A DNA stretch of 64,000 bases from Variovorax paradoxus (GTDB lineage Bacteria > Pseudomonadota > Gammaproteobacteria > Burkholderiales > Burkholderiaceae_C), in contig NZ_JAUSRN010000012.1 of assembly GCF_030811855.1 (NCBI RefSeq), positions 1 to 64,000 of the forward strand, in the 5' to 3' direction. Below are positions 1-8,351 of this stretch, one piece after another. Made by a program: the position numbers and the translations under genes. How positions within the stretch are numbered: position 1 is the first letter of the stretch; each line of letters opens with the position of its first letter. The notes beneath the pieces are model-generated. The model had not been told where the DNA came from. It saw nothing but the letters and a program-made list of their open reading frames with translations, and did no database searches.

Positions 1-1134
1 ACGCTGGCCACCGAGAAGCTGCAGGAATGCCACGGGATTGCGCTCAGCAAGGAAACGGTTCGTGCGCTGATGGTCGCTACAGGCTTGTGGACGCCCCGCA
101 AACAGCGGGCGGCCAAGATCCACCAGCCGCGCAACCGTCGAGCGTGCGTCGGCGAACTCATCCAGATCGACGGCAGCGACCACGCGTGGTTCGAAGACCG
201 AGCGCCATCGTGCACACTGCTGGTGTTCATCGACGACGCCACCAGCCAGCTGATGCAGCTGCATTTCGTGCCCACTGAATCGTCGTTTGCCTATTTCGAG
301 GCAACGCGCTCCTACCTGGAACAGCATGGCAAGCCGGTGGCGTTCTACAGTGACAAGGCCAGCATCTTCCGCTCGGTGCGCGATTCGACCGACTTCGGTC
401 GCGGCACGACGCAGTACGGACGCGTTCTCTTCGAGCTGAACATCGACATCATGTGTGCCAACACCAGCCAGGCCAAGGGCCGGGTCGAGCGTGCCAACCT
501 GACGCTGCAGGATCGCCTGGTGAAGGAACTGCGCCTGCGGGAGATCAACACGCGCGAGGCGGCCAATGCGTTCGCGCCCTACTTCATCGCCGACTTCAAT
601 GCCCGCTTCGCCAAGGCGCCGCTGCGCGAGTTCGATGCGCATCGACCGGTGCGCGCCGATGAGGATCTGGATCTGCTGTTCACCTGGCGGCTGCAGCGCA
701 AGGTGTCGCTGTCGCTCACGCTACAACACGACCGGGTGATCTACCTGCTCAAGGACTCGCCAGCCAACCGCAAGCTGATCCATCGGTACATCGATGTCTT
801 CGAGTACCCGGATGGGCGCATCGAGCTGCGGGCCGACGGAGTCAACCTGGTCTATGAGCGCTATGACCGATTGCCGCAGGTCGACACGGCCGCCATCGTC
901 GAGAACAAGCGCCTGAGCCACGCGCTGCAGGCTGCGCTGGTGATCCAGGCGCAGCGTGACGACAGAAGGAAGTCCAGTACGCCCTCGCGCACGAACCAGG
1001 GGCAGGCGCCCTACTCCACCAAGGCTTTGCCAGGGACCAAACGGTCCAGGCAGTTCACGTCACAGGACCTCGACGAAGCGGTCAGAGCGGTCTGCCGGGC
1101 ACCCAAGAAAACAACCGTGTTGGCCTCCGGCTGA
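1..1134 (+). CDS. ISNCY family transposase, 5'-truncated by the window edge
   Basis: The frame is open from base 1 and the ATG at 70 is internal; the residues before it (TLATEKLQECHGIALSKETV) belong to the upstream helix-turn-helix part. DDE transposase that would cut and rejoin the element ends. A DDE/RNase H-like core is visible: a first acidic residue in QIDGSDHAWFED, a second in FYSDKASIFR, and a glutamate in GRVERANLTLQDRLVK. The C-terminal 60 residues are basic and low in complexity, as is usual for the family. The gene ends at TGA 1132-1134, and the element's inverted-repeat end follows within 200 bases. Family assignment is from overall resemblance to IS1202-type proteins. Confidence 0.85.
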   Translation, partial: TLATEKLQECHGIALSKETVRALMVATGLWTPRKQRAAKIHQPRNRRACVGELIQIDGSDHAWFEDRAPSCTLLVFIDDATSQLMQLHFVPTESSFAYFEATRSYLEQHGKPVAFYSDKASIFRSVRDSTDFGRGTTQYGRVLFELNIDIMCANTSQAKGRVERANLTLQDRLVKELRLREINTREAANAFAPYFIADFNARFAKAPLREFDAHRPVRADEDLDLLFTWRLQRKVSLSLTLQHDRVIYLLKDSPANRKLIHRYIDVFEYPDGRIELRADGVNLVYERYDRLPQVDTAAIVENKRLSHALQAALVIQAQRDDRRKSSTPSRTNQGQAPYSTKALPGTKRSRQFTSQDLDEAVRAVCRAPKKTTVLASG

Positions 1135-1199
1135 AAGACCTGTGCAGGCTCAAAGGCAAGGCAGTCACGGCGTTCGCCGGGCTCCATCCAAAAAGAAGA

Positions 1200-1309
1200 A
1201 ATGCGACATTTCTATTTAGCCAGGAATGCGACATTTGAACTTGGCGTTGACACTGCGTGTAGCGGCTGATTAGTAATGTCGCGTTTGGCCCGAATAGAAA
1301 TGTCGCATT
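1200..1309. repeat. 17-bp perfect inverted repeat plus nested half-copies at the IS right end
   Basis: AATGCGACATTTCTATT at 1200-1216 is exactly inverted at 1293-1309 (AATAGAAATGTCGCATT). Between them lie a direct partial copy, AATGCGACATTT (1225-1236), and a degenerate inverted copy, AATGTCGCGTT (1275-1285). Four related motifs within 110 bases suggest multiple transposase-binding sites at the element end. Confidence 0.8.
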
Positions 1310-1341
1310 GCTCCCCCGGTCCAGCTACCCGGTCCCAACCC

Positions 1342-2094
1342 TCACTGCAGCACCGGCGACCCACCAGCACCAAGCGAAACAGCGACGAGTTGATAGCCTT
1401 GCCCGTAGATGGCACGCAGGACAAACCCGTTCGCATCGCACAAATCCAGCTTTTTGCGCACTTTTGTTGCGCAGACGTCCACCGTGCGTTGACTCTCGAG
1501 TCGTCGTCTGTTTGCCCAGAGCGCGTCCAGCAGCCAGTCTCGCGTCAGCACCCGGCCGACATTGCGGAACAGTTCGAGTGCAAACGCAAGCTCGAGCGGT
1601 GAAAGACGGATCTCGCGTCCCCGGTGCAGGACGGTGGTGCTATCCGGAAGGAACTTGTAGTCACCCCAGGTCATTTCGTTGTCCAGTCGCGGTGCTCGCG
1701 AAGAACCGCGCCTTCGGTGAAGGAGTGTTTGCACTCGCCAGTTCAGCTCCTGAACGCGCGTCTGCAAGACATTGAACTCGATGACGTCATCCCATGCGGA
1801 CTCATCGTTGGCGCGTGGCAGCAAAGATGACCAGTCCTTGTCGTTGACGACAAGCAATATCGGTATGCACAGTCGCTTGCACACTTCGGACATGCTTTGA
1901 TGCAGTGACGGATCGTGCAGGGTCAAAAGCAACAGATCGAATCGCTGTCCGATGCAGAACGCGATCAGCAGCTCTGCTGCATCGGAAAACGCGGTGGGCT
2001 GATGCCCGAGTTCAACCAGCATTTCCTGCAATGCCGTTCTGCGTTCCTTTTCCGTCACCAAGAGAGCCACGGACAATGAGCGTTCATTCGTCAT
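1342..2094 (-). CDS. Winged-helix (OmpR/PhoB-type) regulator with degenerate receiver domain
   Basis: Predicted DNA-binding regulator of 250 aa. Residues 1-120 fold like a CheY receiver, but the phosphorylation chemistry looks lost: the usual Asp is Thr58 (FDLLLLTLHDP) and the acidic pocket near residues 14-15 reads TE. Residues 150-245 form a Trans_Reg_C winged helix (ends in RAIYGQGYQLV). Start chosen at ATG 2094 (MTNERS); the open frame runs further upstream but overlaps the neighbouring gene's region. It lies 47 bp downstream of a second regulator of the same design on the same strand, so they are probably co-transcribed. No cognate kinase is adjacent. Phosphorylation-independent control is an inference. 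Confidence 0.75.
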   Translation of the reverse strand: MTNERSLSVALLVTEKERRTALQEMLVELGHQPTAFSDAAELLIAFCIGQRFDLLLLTLHDPSLHQSMSEVCKRLCIPILLVVNDKDWSSLLPRANDESAWDDVIEFNVLQTRVQELNWRVQTLLHRRRGSSRAPRLDNEMTWGDYKFLPDSTTVLHRGREIRLSPLELAFALELFRNVGRVLTRDWLLDALWANRRRLESQRTVDVCATKVRKKLDLCDANGFVLRAIYGQGYQLVAVSLGAGGSPVLQ

Positions 2095-2141
2095 GATGAT
2101 GCCGAACTTGGTTGAGGGACGCGCATGGCTGTTGTTGTTGT

Positions 2142-3014
2142 TCACCGCGTGCCAAATCCAATGCGGCCTCCGAGGTTGTGGCTTTCGGGAACTGCGACGA
2201 CCGGAGCGAGCAATCGATATCCAATCCCTGCAACGCTCTCGATTTGCCACTCTCGGGTGAGATCGAAATCCAGTGCGTTGCGCAATCCAGCGATCCTTGC
2301 GTGAACGGATTTCTTCTCCGCTGGAGAACCGTGCGCGGCGACGATGAAGTCCAGACGCTGAGTGGGAACGACCCGATCCATGCCGTAGAAAAGCTCGATC
2401 GCCAGATCGAACTCGCAGGGCGTCAATCTCACTTCAGCAGAACCGATGGACACCGAGTGAGTCCGTGTATGAAACCGATAAGGTCCCCACTCGGGCGCAG
2501 CCGGGTTTATGCGGATGCGATGGCGCACCGCAAAATCGTGCAGCAGGATGTAAAAGCGGCTGAACGTGAAAGGACCGCTGGCAACGCCAGTATTGATGTC
2601 TTGCACCCGGACTGACGACGCCGGCGCCCTGCCCTCGAATGCCAATAGAACCGGAACGCCCTCGCCCATGACCTTGCGGACCTCGCTTGCAGGCGAATCT
2701 TGATGTTCGGTCGTCTCAAGGGAAGCGGGATACACGAACACCAGCAGTTCGAATTGCTGGAGGCGGCTGCCGAGCGACCGCAACTCGTCGATGTTCATGA
2801 ATATCCAGGGCGACCGACCCAGCGCGCGCAGCGCCCGGCGCGAATCTTCGCCCGTCGACCCGGAAGCGCTCACCACGGCAATGTTGCGCCGACGATGCAC
2901 CCACGATTTCGGCGGGATGGACGGTTCTGGAGTTCCCTGCGCCTCTTGGTTCACTTTCAAGCCAGCTCGCGGCCGGACGGGCCGGCCCTTGCGTTCGGAA
3001 CAATGGAGAGTCAT
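2142..3014 (-). CDS. Winged-helix regulator with pseudo-receiver domain
   Basis: Second of two tandem regulators, up to 290 aa. The region around residues 44-150 has the alternating strand/helix pattern of a receiver (NIAVVSASGS, FELLVFVYPA, VPVLLAFEGR), but neither the acidic pocket nor a phospho-acceptor Asp is present. The C-terminal 100 residues are a Trans_Reg_C winged helix (VRLTPCEFDLAIELF, then IESVAGIGYRLLAP). The first 38 residues are not family-like, so a GTG start near 2900 (VHRRRNIAVV) is a real alternative. It precedes the 1342-2094 gene by 47 bp. The two proteins are only distantly similar, so this is an old duplication or independent recruitment. Confidence 0.7.
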   Translation of the reverse strand: MTLHCSERKGRPVRPRAGLKVNQEAQGTPEPSIPPKSWVHRRRNIAVVSASGSTGEDSRRALRALGRSPWIFMNIDELRSLGSRLQQFELLVFVYPASLETTEHQDSPASEVRKVMGEGVPVLLAFEGRAPASSVRVQDINTGVASGPFTFSRFYILLHDFAVRHRIRINPAAPEWGPYRFHTRTHSVSIGSAEVRLTPCEFDLAIELFYGMDRVVPTQRLDFIVAAHGSPAEKKSVHARIAGLRNALDFDLTREWQIESVAGIGYRLLAPVVAVPESHNLGGRIGFGTR

Positions 3015-3532
3015 TGCGCGAACGAGGGCGAATGCCCTGGGGGCTGGGGTTGTGGCGTACTGCGCATCGCGTGACCTTCGATTCAGCGAACGAACGGTGT
3101 ATCGCTCGCAAATGGGCGGTCAGTTTAGAAACATAAAGTTCTCTTTGCCAGCGATCTGACGATGTATTGCAATTCCCTCCCCCATTTATTGGCGGCACCT
3201 CGGGCCAATTGCAGAGGGATTCGCTGATCGCAATCTTGAAAGGCAGGAACGCGCAGCACGCTATGCACGTTTCGCATGGATTCGGCAAAAGAGCTTCATC
3301 CGGGCAGCGCCGGGGGTACTTCTTTTCGCCAGGCTCACGCCGTGAAGCCTCAGGGCCATGACGCCCAGGGCTCGTCGCCACTTCAGCAGCGATTTGCTGG
3401 ACTCATTTCCGCCGGGACGTGATGAACAGGCGCGGACAGGTTATGGAGGATGCGCGTCCCCCTGCCCTGTCTGCGCCTCCGCGGGGCCATGAACGCCGTG
3501 GCGTTACGGGCGGCCACATCGCCAGCGCGCCT
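3015..3532. other. Gene-poor stretch
   Basis: About 520 bases between the regulator pair and the lipoprotein gene. Only short, overlapping frames without a recognisable domain or convincing ribosome-binding site are present. It must contain the promoter of the regulator pair, but no clear motif was identified. Confidence 0.5.
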
Positions 3533-3796
3533 TCAGAAACTCGGCGCATCCTTGTCCGGCGGCCGTCCGGCGAGTGCCCTTTGCTGCTCCGCGAACATCT
3601 CGCCGATGTACGTGAGGAGGCTGTCGTCCGAGATCTTCGATGCCGCTGCGCGCGCATCTTTCGGTGCGGCCTTGGCTTCGTCGGCCGGGGCCACGGCGCT
3701 CGCAAGTTCAATCTGGGGGCCGCTCTGCTGGCAGGCAGCGGCAGCGAGGCCGAGTCCCGTGAGCGCTGCCGCATGCAATATTCTGGTGAAGTCCAT
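3533..3796 (-). CDS. Small predicted lipoprotein, unknown function
   Basis: Encodes 87 aa. A hydrophobic signal segment (residues 6-20) ends in LAAAAC, a good lipobox, so the mature protein would be lipid-anchored at Cys21. The mature part is Ala/Lys-rich and likely helical (DEAKAAPKDARAAASK). Start at ATG 3796 is set by an AAGGAG ribosome-binding site just upstream; the longer open frame starting at 4042 overlaps the next gene and has no signal peptide. It follows the 3882-4331 gene on the same strand, 85 bp away, so co-expression is likely. No family is recognised. Confidence 0.7.
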   Translation of the reverse strand: MDFTRILHAAALTGLGLAAAACQQSGPQIELASAVAPADEAKAAPKDARAAASKISDDSLLTYIGEMFAEQQRALAGRPPDKDAPSF

Positions 3797-3881
3797 ATCG
3801 ACTCCTTGGTGGTGGGGTGCTGGAGAATTTGGAATGCCGTTCGTGGCGGCCGGGCCGTTCGCGTTGAAGCGCGCGCCTTTG

Positions 3882-4331
3882 TCATTCCCCCCCGATGCAG
3901 AGCCAGTGCCATCGCACCACGCGCTGCCCGCAGTAGCGCTCGACCACGCGCGCAACCAGTTCCGTGTTGCCGGACATGGCCCATCGCCTGTCGAACCAGA
4001 CCATGGCCTCGTACAGGTCGTCGGAGTCGCCCGTCGAGTCATACCGTTCCATCAGCGCTATGGAGAGTTCACGGTTTGAGAACTCGTCTCCGCTCCCGGC
4101 TTCGTTGCGCAGCAGGTCGAGCCTGGACGAGGCCGACAGGCCGGCGCGCGGGTCTGCTTTGCGGGTCGCGGCAACCGCTGCGGCGGGAGCGTGCATTGCC
4201 GACGCCATGAGGGCGCCAGACAGAAGCGCCCCGCTTGCGAAGGCGCCGATGAGCTGGATTCGCTTCGAGCGCCGGAGCTTGAATGCGCCCTGCGCTCCTT
4301 CGGACAAGCGTCGAACGGTGCGATGGAACAT
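3882..4331 (-). CDS. Exported or membrane-anchored hypothetical protein
   Basis: Encodes 149 aa. A basic N-terminus (SEGAQGAFKLRRSKR) is followed by one hydrophobic segment near residues 27-45, giving a type II anchor or uncleaved signal. The rest is soluble, acidic and Trp/Arg-rich at the end (AMVWFDRRWAMSG, then RVVRWHWLC). The helical pattern ELSIALMERYDSTGDSDDLYEAMVWF could be half of a TPR-like hairpin, but this is weak. It is probably the first gene of a two-gene unit with the lipoprotein at 3533-3796. No function is assigned. Confidence 0.6.
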   Translation of the reverse strand: MFHRTVRRLSEGAQGAFKLRRSKRIQLIGAFASGALLSGALMASAMHAPAAAVAATRKADPRAGLSASSRLDLLRNEAGSGDEFSNRELSIALMERYDSTGDSDDLYEAMVWFDRRWAMSGNTELVARVVERYCGQRVVRWHWLCIGGE

Positions 4332-4497
4332 GGGATGAACTTTCTAGGCCCGCTTAGGTGCTGTGCAAGGGTAGGCTTTCGATGCGGCGAATGCGTCATC
4401 GGAATCGATGATGCGGCGCTGTGTTGCTGTCGTCGTGGCGCTTTGAGGCGCTGCCGTCGCGCGAGCGGATCTGCAAGGCTCGCTCGATGCCATCCCG

Positions 4498-4519
4498 TTT
4501 TCTACCGCGCGGTAGAAAA
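4498..4519. promoter_or_regulatory. 22-bp perfect palindrome, candidate operator
   Basis: The site is self-complementary around CCGCGCGG with arms TTTTCTA / TAGAAAA. A half-site (CCGTAGAAAA) recurs about 50 bp to the right near 4554-4563. The symmetry and AT-rich arms suit a dimeric repressor. It lies in the 416-base gap between the 3882-4331 gene (upstream on the minus strand) and the LysR gene end at 4748. Confidence 0.5.
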
Positions 4520-4747
4520 ACCCGAAATCAACCTTCGAAAAGATCGTGAATCACCGTAGAAAAGGCCGCCATCTGCAGCCGCTTTTTCAATGCAACCGGA
4601 GTGCAGCGTACGCCTGGCTTTGGGCGTCGGCAATTGCACGAAAGGCATAGAAGCTCGGGGATTTCGGACGGCCTGCATCGTGAAAACCAACTTGAAAAAT
4701 TGATCATTAACGACAGAGACAATTTGATGTTTGCGCGAGCTTGAAAT

Positions 4748-5641
4748 CTATCCCGTGATGATCGGCCGCAACGTGTCGATCTCTTCGATCATGAAGTCGA
4801 AAAACGCAGCAACGCGCGGCGTGTGCCGCAGGTCGGCGCGGGTAAGAAGACGCCAGATGCGCGCCAGTTCGGATACGGGACCGAGCACGCGCACGAGTTC
4901 GGGTTCCACATCGGCAATGGCGGTAGGCAGCGGCGCAATGCCAACGCCGGCTTTCACGGAATAGAGCAGCCCGAGCACGCTGTTGTTGCGCGCGACCACC
5001 CTGCCGTGGGGAGCCACGTTTCGCAGCCACTGGGCTGCACGATGGTTGGCCATCGTCTCGTCGAAGCCGACGAGGTCGTGCTGCTCGAGCGCCTCGACGC
5101 GATCGGGCTGGCCGCAGCGTTCGACGTATTTGCGGCTCGCATACACCGCCCAGAGCGAATCGCCGATCTTGCGTCCGACCAGTTCGTTATCTACGGTATC
5201 TCCAGAGCGCAGGGCAACGTCGGCTTCGCCTTTCATCAGGTCGAGGTACTTGTCGCTCATCACGAACTCGACGCGCAGCCCGGGGTACCGCGCATGGAAG
5301 CGGTCGAGCAGCGTGGTTTGCGTGATGCGGTAGACCAGCGGCTCGGGGCAGGTCACGCGGATGACGCCCACCGCTTCGAGCTGGGCCGATTCGAGTTGCT
5401 GTTCAAGCGCGGCCACTGCCTTCGCGACGCTTTCCGCATAAGGCAGCAGCGCTTCGCCGAACTCCGTCAGGCGATAGCCGGTGGGATGGCGCTGCACGAG
5501 CTGGCGTCCGAGGCGCCGCTCCAACTCGGCCAGCCGGCGCTGGACAGTGGACTGGTTCACCTGCAGCGCACGGCCGGCGGCCAGCGTGCTGTGGTGGTGG
5601 GCCACGGCCAGAAAGTACTTGAGGTCGTTCCAGTCGAACAT
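4748..5641 (-). CDS. LysR family transcriptional regulator
   Basis: 297-aa LysR-type activator or repressor. An N-terminal helix-turn-helix (residues 3-60, with AAGRALQVNQSTVQRRLAEL) is followed by a periplasmic-binding-protein-like effector domain (residues 90-290). Start at ATG 5641 (MFDWNDLKYF) matches the usual LysR N-terminus; an in-frame ATG at 5671 would add ten residues. It is divergent from the methyltransferase gene at 5777 with a 135-bp gap, the classical arrangement for a LysR controlling its neighbour. The effector is unknown. Confidence 0.88.
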   Translation of the reverse strand: MFDWNDLKYFLAVAHHHSTLAAGRALQVNQSTVQRRLAELERRLGRQLVQRHPTGYRLTEFGEALLPYAESVAKAVAALEQQLESAQLEAVGVIRVTCPEPLVYRITQTTLLDRFHARYPGLRVEFVMSDKYLDLMKGEADVALRSGDTVDNELVGRKIGDSLWAVYASRKYVERCGQPDRVEALEQHDLVGFDETMANHRAAQWLRNVAPHGRVVARNNSVLGLLYSVKAGVGIAPLPTAIADVEPELVRVLGPVSELARIWRLLTRADLRHTPRVAAFFDFMIEEIDTLRPIITG

Positions 5642-5776
5642 GGCGCGAGCTATGCGTTTGTGCGGCCCCATTCTGCATTCCTGCGGCTTACGCCGGGGCA
5701 TCTCGGCGCCTATGCTGGGTTCAAACGGGGAGTGACAGCCACCAGATGCCGACCGACCCGGCGAAGTAAAGGATCG

Positions 5777-6658
5777 ATGATGACCAACCCGTTGATCGCA
5801 CCCGAAGTGGACGCCCAAGCGTTCAAGACCGCCATCCGCAGCGAGTGGGACCGCGCGGCCCCGGGATGGAACGGCCATGCGCCGCAGATACGGCAGTGGC
5901 TGGACCGCGCCACCGAGGCCATGCTCGAGATGGCCGGCGTCACAAAGGGTGCGCGCGTTCTCGACGTTGCCGCCGGCGCCGGCGACCAGACCCTCGACGT
6001 GGCGCGGCGCGTCGGCCCGGATGGCTTCGTGCTCGCCACCGATCTGTCGCCCGTGATCCTGGCGCTGGCACAGGACAACGCCAGGCGTGCCGGCTACGCC
6101 AATGTGCAGACGGAAGTGTCCGATGGCGAAAAGCTCCCGGTCGATAGCGCCAGCTTCGACGCGGTGGTGTGCAGGCTCGGTCTGATGTTCTTTCCGAATC
6201 CGCTGGAAGGCCTGCGCGAGATGCACCGTGCGCTCAAACCCGGCGGCGGTGCCTGCACGCTGGTATTCGGAAGACCCGAGCGCAATCCATGCGTCACAAC
6301 CCTGATGTCGACGGCCATGAAGCATGCGGGGCTCGCGCCGCGCGACCCGTTCCAGCCCGGCACCCTGCTGAGCCTGGGGCGCCCCGGACTGATCGACGGG
6401 CTGTTCAAGGAGGCTGGGTTCACCGAGGTGGCCACCACGACGATCGATGCGCCGTTCAAGCTGCCCTCGGCCCGCCACTATCTGGATTTCGTCCGGGCGT
6501 CGGCAAGTCCGGTCCGGCAGATCCTGGGCCGTCTGGACGACAGTGCCGCGGCCGCCGCGTGGACCGAGATGGAGGAGCGCCTCGCCGCCTTCAACACCCC
6601 GTCAGGTTGGGAAGGCCCGAACGAACTGTTGCTGACGGCCGGCCGCCGGTCGCAGTAG
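5777..6658 (+). CDS. Class I SAM-dependent methyltransferase
   Basis: 293-aa soluble methyltransferase. Motif I is VLDVAAGAGD (residues 61-70), followed by an acidic ribose-binding residue at ATDLS (D89) and a motif IV-like segment FDAVVCRLGLMFFP. The fold resembles UbiE/Coq5-type small-molecule methyltransferases, but the acceptor cannot be told. ATG 5777 is preceded by AAAGGA; a second ATG at 5780 is equally possible. It is divergent from the LysR gene at 4748-5641 and convergent with the DUF1330 gene, which ends 2 bp away. Confidence 0.85.
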   Translation: MMTNPLIAPEVDAQAFKTAIRSEWDRAAPGWNGHAPQIRQWLDRATEAMLEMAGVTKGARVLDVAAGAGDQTLDVARRVGPDGFVLATDLSPVILALAQDNARRAGYANVQTEVSDGEKLPVDSASFDAVVCRLGLMFFPNPLEGLREMHRALKPGGGACTLVFGRPERNPCVTTLMSTAMKHAGLAPRDPFQPGTLLSLGRPGLIDGLFKEAGFTEVATTTIDAPFKLPSARHYLDFVRASASPVRQILGRLDDSAAAAAWTEMEERLAAFNTPSGWEGPNELLLTAGRRSQ

Positions 6659-6660
6659 CT

Positions 6661-6948
6661 TCAGCAGCCTTCAACCGCCACCAGCGAGTCGACCGCTGCC
6701 GGCTGACGCAGCGCGAGCAGCGGCGCGTACTCGGGCGAGGCGAACCAGTCGCGGATGTGCTGCATCGAAGGAAACTCGATCACCACCAGGCGACTGGGCT
6801 GCCAGCCGCCCTCCAGCACTTCGAGAGTGCCGCCGCGCACGATGAAACGGCCGCCGAATTTTTGGATGACGGGCAAGACCTGCGCCTTGTATTTGTCATA
6901 GATCTCGTGGTCGTGGATTTCGGTCTGCGCAATCAGGTAGGCGGGCAT
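6661..6948 (-). CDS. DUF1330 domain-containing protein
   Basis: 95-aa protein covering the whole DUF1330 fold, a dimeric alpha+beta barrel related to ferredoxin-like domains. Family landmarks are present: YLIAQTEIHDHEIYDKYKAQ at the start, GGRFIVRGG, and the VVIEFPSMQHIRDWF segment followed by SPEYAPLLALR. The biochemical role of the family is unknown. A strong AAGGAG lies 7 bp before ATG 6948. The gene is in the same orientation as hmp upstream (70-bp gap), so read-through from hmp is possible. Confidence 0.88.
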   Translation of the reverse strand: MPAYLIAQTEIHDHEIYDKYKAQVLPVIQKFGGRFIVRGGTLEVLEGGWQPSRLVVIEFPSMQHIRDWFASPEYAPLLALRQPAAVDSLVAVEGC

Positions 6949-7017
6949 GGCGGTCTCCTTCTTTTGCCGGCAATCATGCGGATGGCCGGCACGCGAAGCA
7001 ATACCCTGCCGGCGTCC

Positions 7018-8211
7018 TCAGGCCTCCAGCGCCTCCAGCGGTCCAAAGAACTCGTAGCGCAGCTGCTGCTTCGGCACGCCGAGCGCCAGGCCGTTGGCAT
7101 ACACCGACTTCATGAAAGGCTTCGGCCCGAGAAAGTAGAGATCCACGTCGCGGTCTTCAGGCAGCTGCTGCGCGAGCAACTCGCGGGTCACGAAGCCGGT
7201 GGCGTGCGGCCGGTCGGCATCGCGCGGCGTGTCGTAAACATAGACAGGCTTCACGTTGGCATGCTTGGCCGCCAGCGCGTCGACGCGCGCGCGGAACGCG
7301 TGGGCGCCGCCATGCCGCGCCGCGTGGATGAAATGCACCGGCCGGCCGGTGTGCGCCATCGACTCGAGCATGCTCATGGCCGGCGTGATGCCGACACCGC
7401 CCGTCACCAGCACCAGCGGGCGCGCGCTTTCGCCGGTGGTGGCTGTGGGCTGCAGCACGAAGTCGCCGCAGGGCGCCTGCACCTTCAGCAGCGTGCCGAC
7501 GGTGGCGGCCTGATGCAGCCAGTTCGATGCCTTGCCGCCCTCCTCCTTCTTGACGCTGATGCGGTACCAGGCCTTGCCCGGTGCATCGGACAGCGAGTAG
7601 TTGCGCCGCAGGGGTTCGCCGTCGATGTTCAGCACCAGCGTGAGGTACTGGCCCGGCGAGAACGTGAGCAGTGGACCGCCGTCGGTCGGCTCCAGGTAGA
7701 ACGAGGTGATGACTTCGCTCTCGTCCTCGCGCCTCGCCACGCGAAACTCGCGCTCGCCGCGCCAGCCGCCGGTCTGCGCGGCGTTGGCGCGGTAGACCTC
7801 TTCTTCCGCTGCGATCAGGAGTGCCGCCAGCGATTGGTAGGCCTCGCCCCATGCCGCGATGATTTCGTCGGTTGCGGCGTCGCCGAGCACGTCCTTGATG
7901 GCACGCAGCAGGCAGGCGCCGACGACCGGGTAGTGCTCCGGCAGCACGCCCAGGGCAGCGTGCTTCTGAATGATGCGCGGCAGCGCGCCGGCAATTTCAT
8001 CGAGGCGATCGATGTACGTGGCATAGGCCAGCACCGCGCCCGCGAGCGCCCGCGCCTGGCTGCCGGCGGCCTGGTGCGCCTCGTTGAAGAACGCCTTCAC
8101 CTCCGGATGGCTCTCGAACATGATCCGATAGAAGTGGCTGGTGATGGCCTCTCCATGTGCCTGAAGCGCGGGCACGGTGGCTTTGACGATGGCGATGGTC
8201 TGCGGGTTCAT
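7018..8211 (-). CDS. hmp: Flavohemoprotein, nitric oxide dioxygenase
   Basis: 397-aa cytosolic enzyme that oxidises NO to nitrate with O2 and NAD(P)H. The N-terminal globin domain (residues 1-140) has proximal heme His84 in QKHAALGVLPEHY. The FAD domain (150-260) carries RRNYSLSDAP, and the NAD domain (265-397) carries LVTGGVGITPAMSMLES. Length matches the family (about 395-400 aa). It is divergent from norR across a 144-bp gap, the layout in which NorR activates hmp from a sigma-54 promoter in other proteobacteria. Confidence 0.95.
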   Translation of the reverse strand: MNPQTIAIVKATVPALQAHGEAITSHFYRIMFESHPEVKAFFNEAHQAAGSQARALAGAVLAYATYIDRLDEIAGALPRIIQKHAALGVLPEHYPVVGACLLRAIKDVLGDAATDEIIAAWGEAYQSLAALLIAAEEEVYRANAAQTGGWRGEREFRVARREDESEVITSFYLEPTDGGPLLTFSPGQYLTLVLNIDGEPLRRNYSLSDAPGKAWYRISVKKEEGGKASNWLHQAATVGTLLKVQAPCGDFVLQPTATTGESARPLVLVTGGVGITPAMSMLESMAHTGRPVHFIHAARHGGAHAFRARVDALAAKHANVKPVYVYDTPRDADRPHATGFVTRELLAQQLPEDRDVDLYFLGPKPFMKSVYANGLALGVPKQQLRYEFFGPLEALEA

Positions 8212-8255
8212 GGTGGGTCTGTCTCGGGTTGAAAAAATGAAGCTCGCTATTCCCT

Positions 8256-8271
8256 CTCACGTTCCGTGCCA
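8256..8271 (-). promoter_or_regulatory. Possible sigma-54 promoter for hmp
   Basis: On the minus strand the sequence reads TGGCACG-GAAC-GTGA. The -24 element is perfect and the GG-to-(-12) spacing is exact, but the -12 dinucleotide is GA instead of GC. It lies about 45-60 bp before the hmp start, and a NorR-type sigma-54 activator is encoded next door. The -12 mismatch keeps this tentative. Confidence 0.3.
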
Positions 8272-8332
8272 GCCGGCCGGCCCCTCGCAAGTGCCCGTGG
8301 ACACTGGGGATTCTCGATACGTGGTCAAATTC

Positions 8333-8351
8333 GCAACAGAATCAATGTTGC
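8333..8351. promoter_or_regulatory. Inverted repeat just upstream of norR
   Basis: GCAACA (8333-8338) and TGTTGC (8346-8351) are exact inverted arms around a 7-bp spacer, ending 4 bp before the norR ATG. Position and symmetry suit an autoregulatory or NO-responsive operator. The motif is not the enterobacterial NorR consensus (GT-N7-AC within a longer repeat). Confidence 0.45.

Larger units (their letters stand above)
1..1317 (+). mobile_element. 3' part of an ISNCY-like insertion sequence
   Basis: The element enters from the left edge, so its left end is not visible. It carries the transposase reading frame to 1134, then a short non-coding tail with nested copies of an AATGCGACATTT-type motif in both orientations. 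Terminal repeats built on this kind of motif fit ISNCY (IS1202-like) elements. The exact right boundary near 1309-1317 is inferred, because no target duplication can be checked without the left end. Confidence 0.7.

Noticed and set aside
4498..4519. The palindrome as a transcription terminator
   Set aside because: The stem has no loop bases and is followed by A on both strands' reading direction instead of a T run, so an operator is more likely.
6169..8232. 687-aa open frame on the plus strand
   Set aside because: It lies antisense to hmp and out of frame with the methyltransferase; no recognisable domain.
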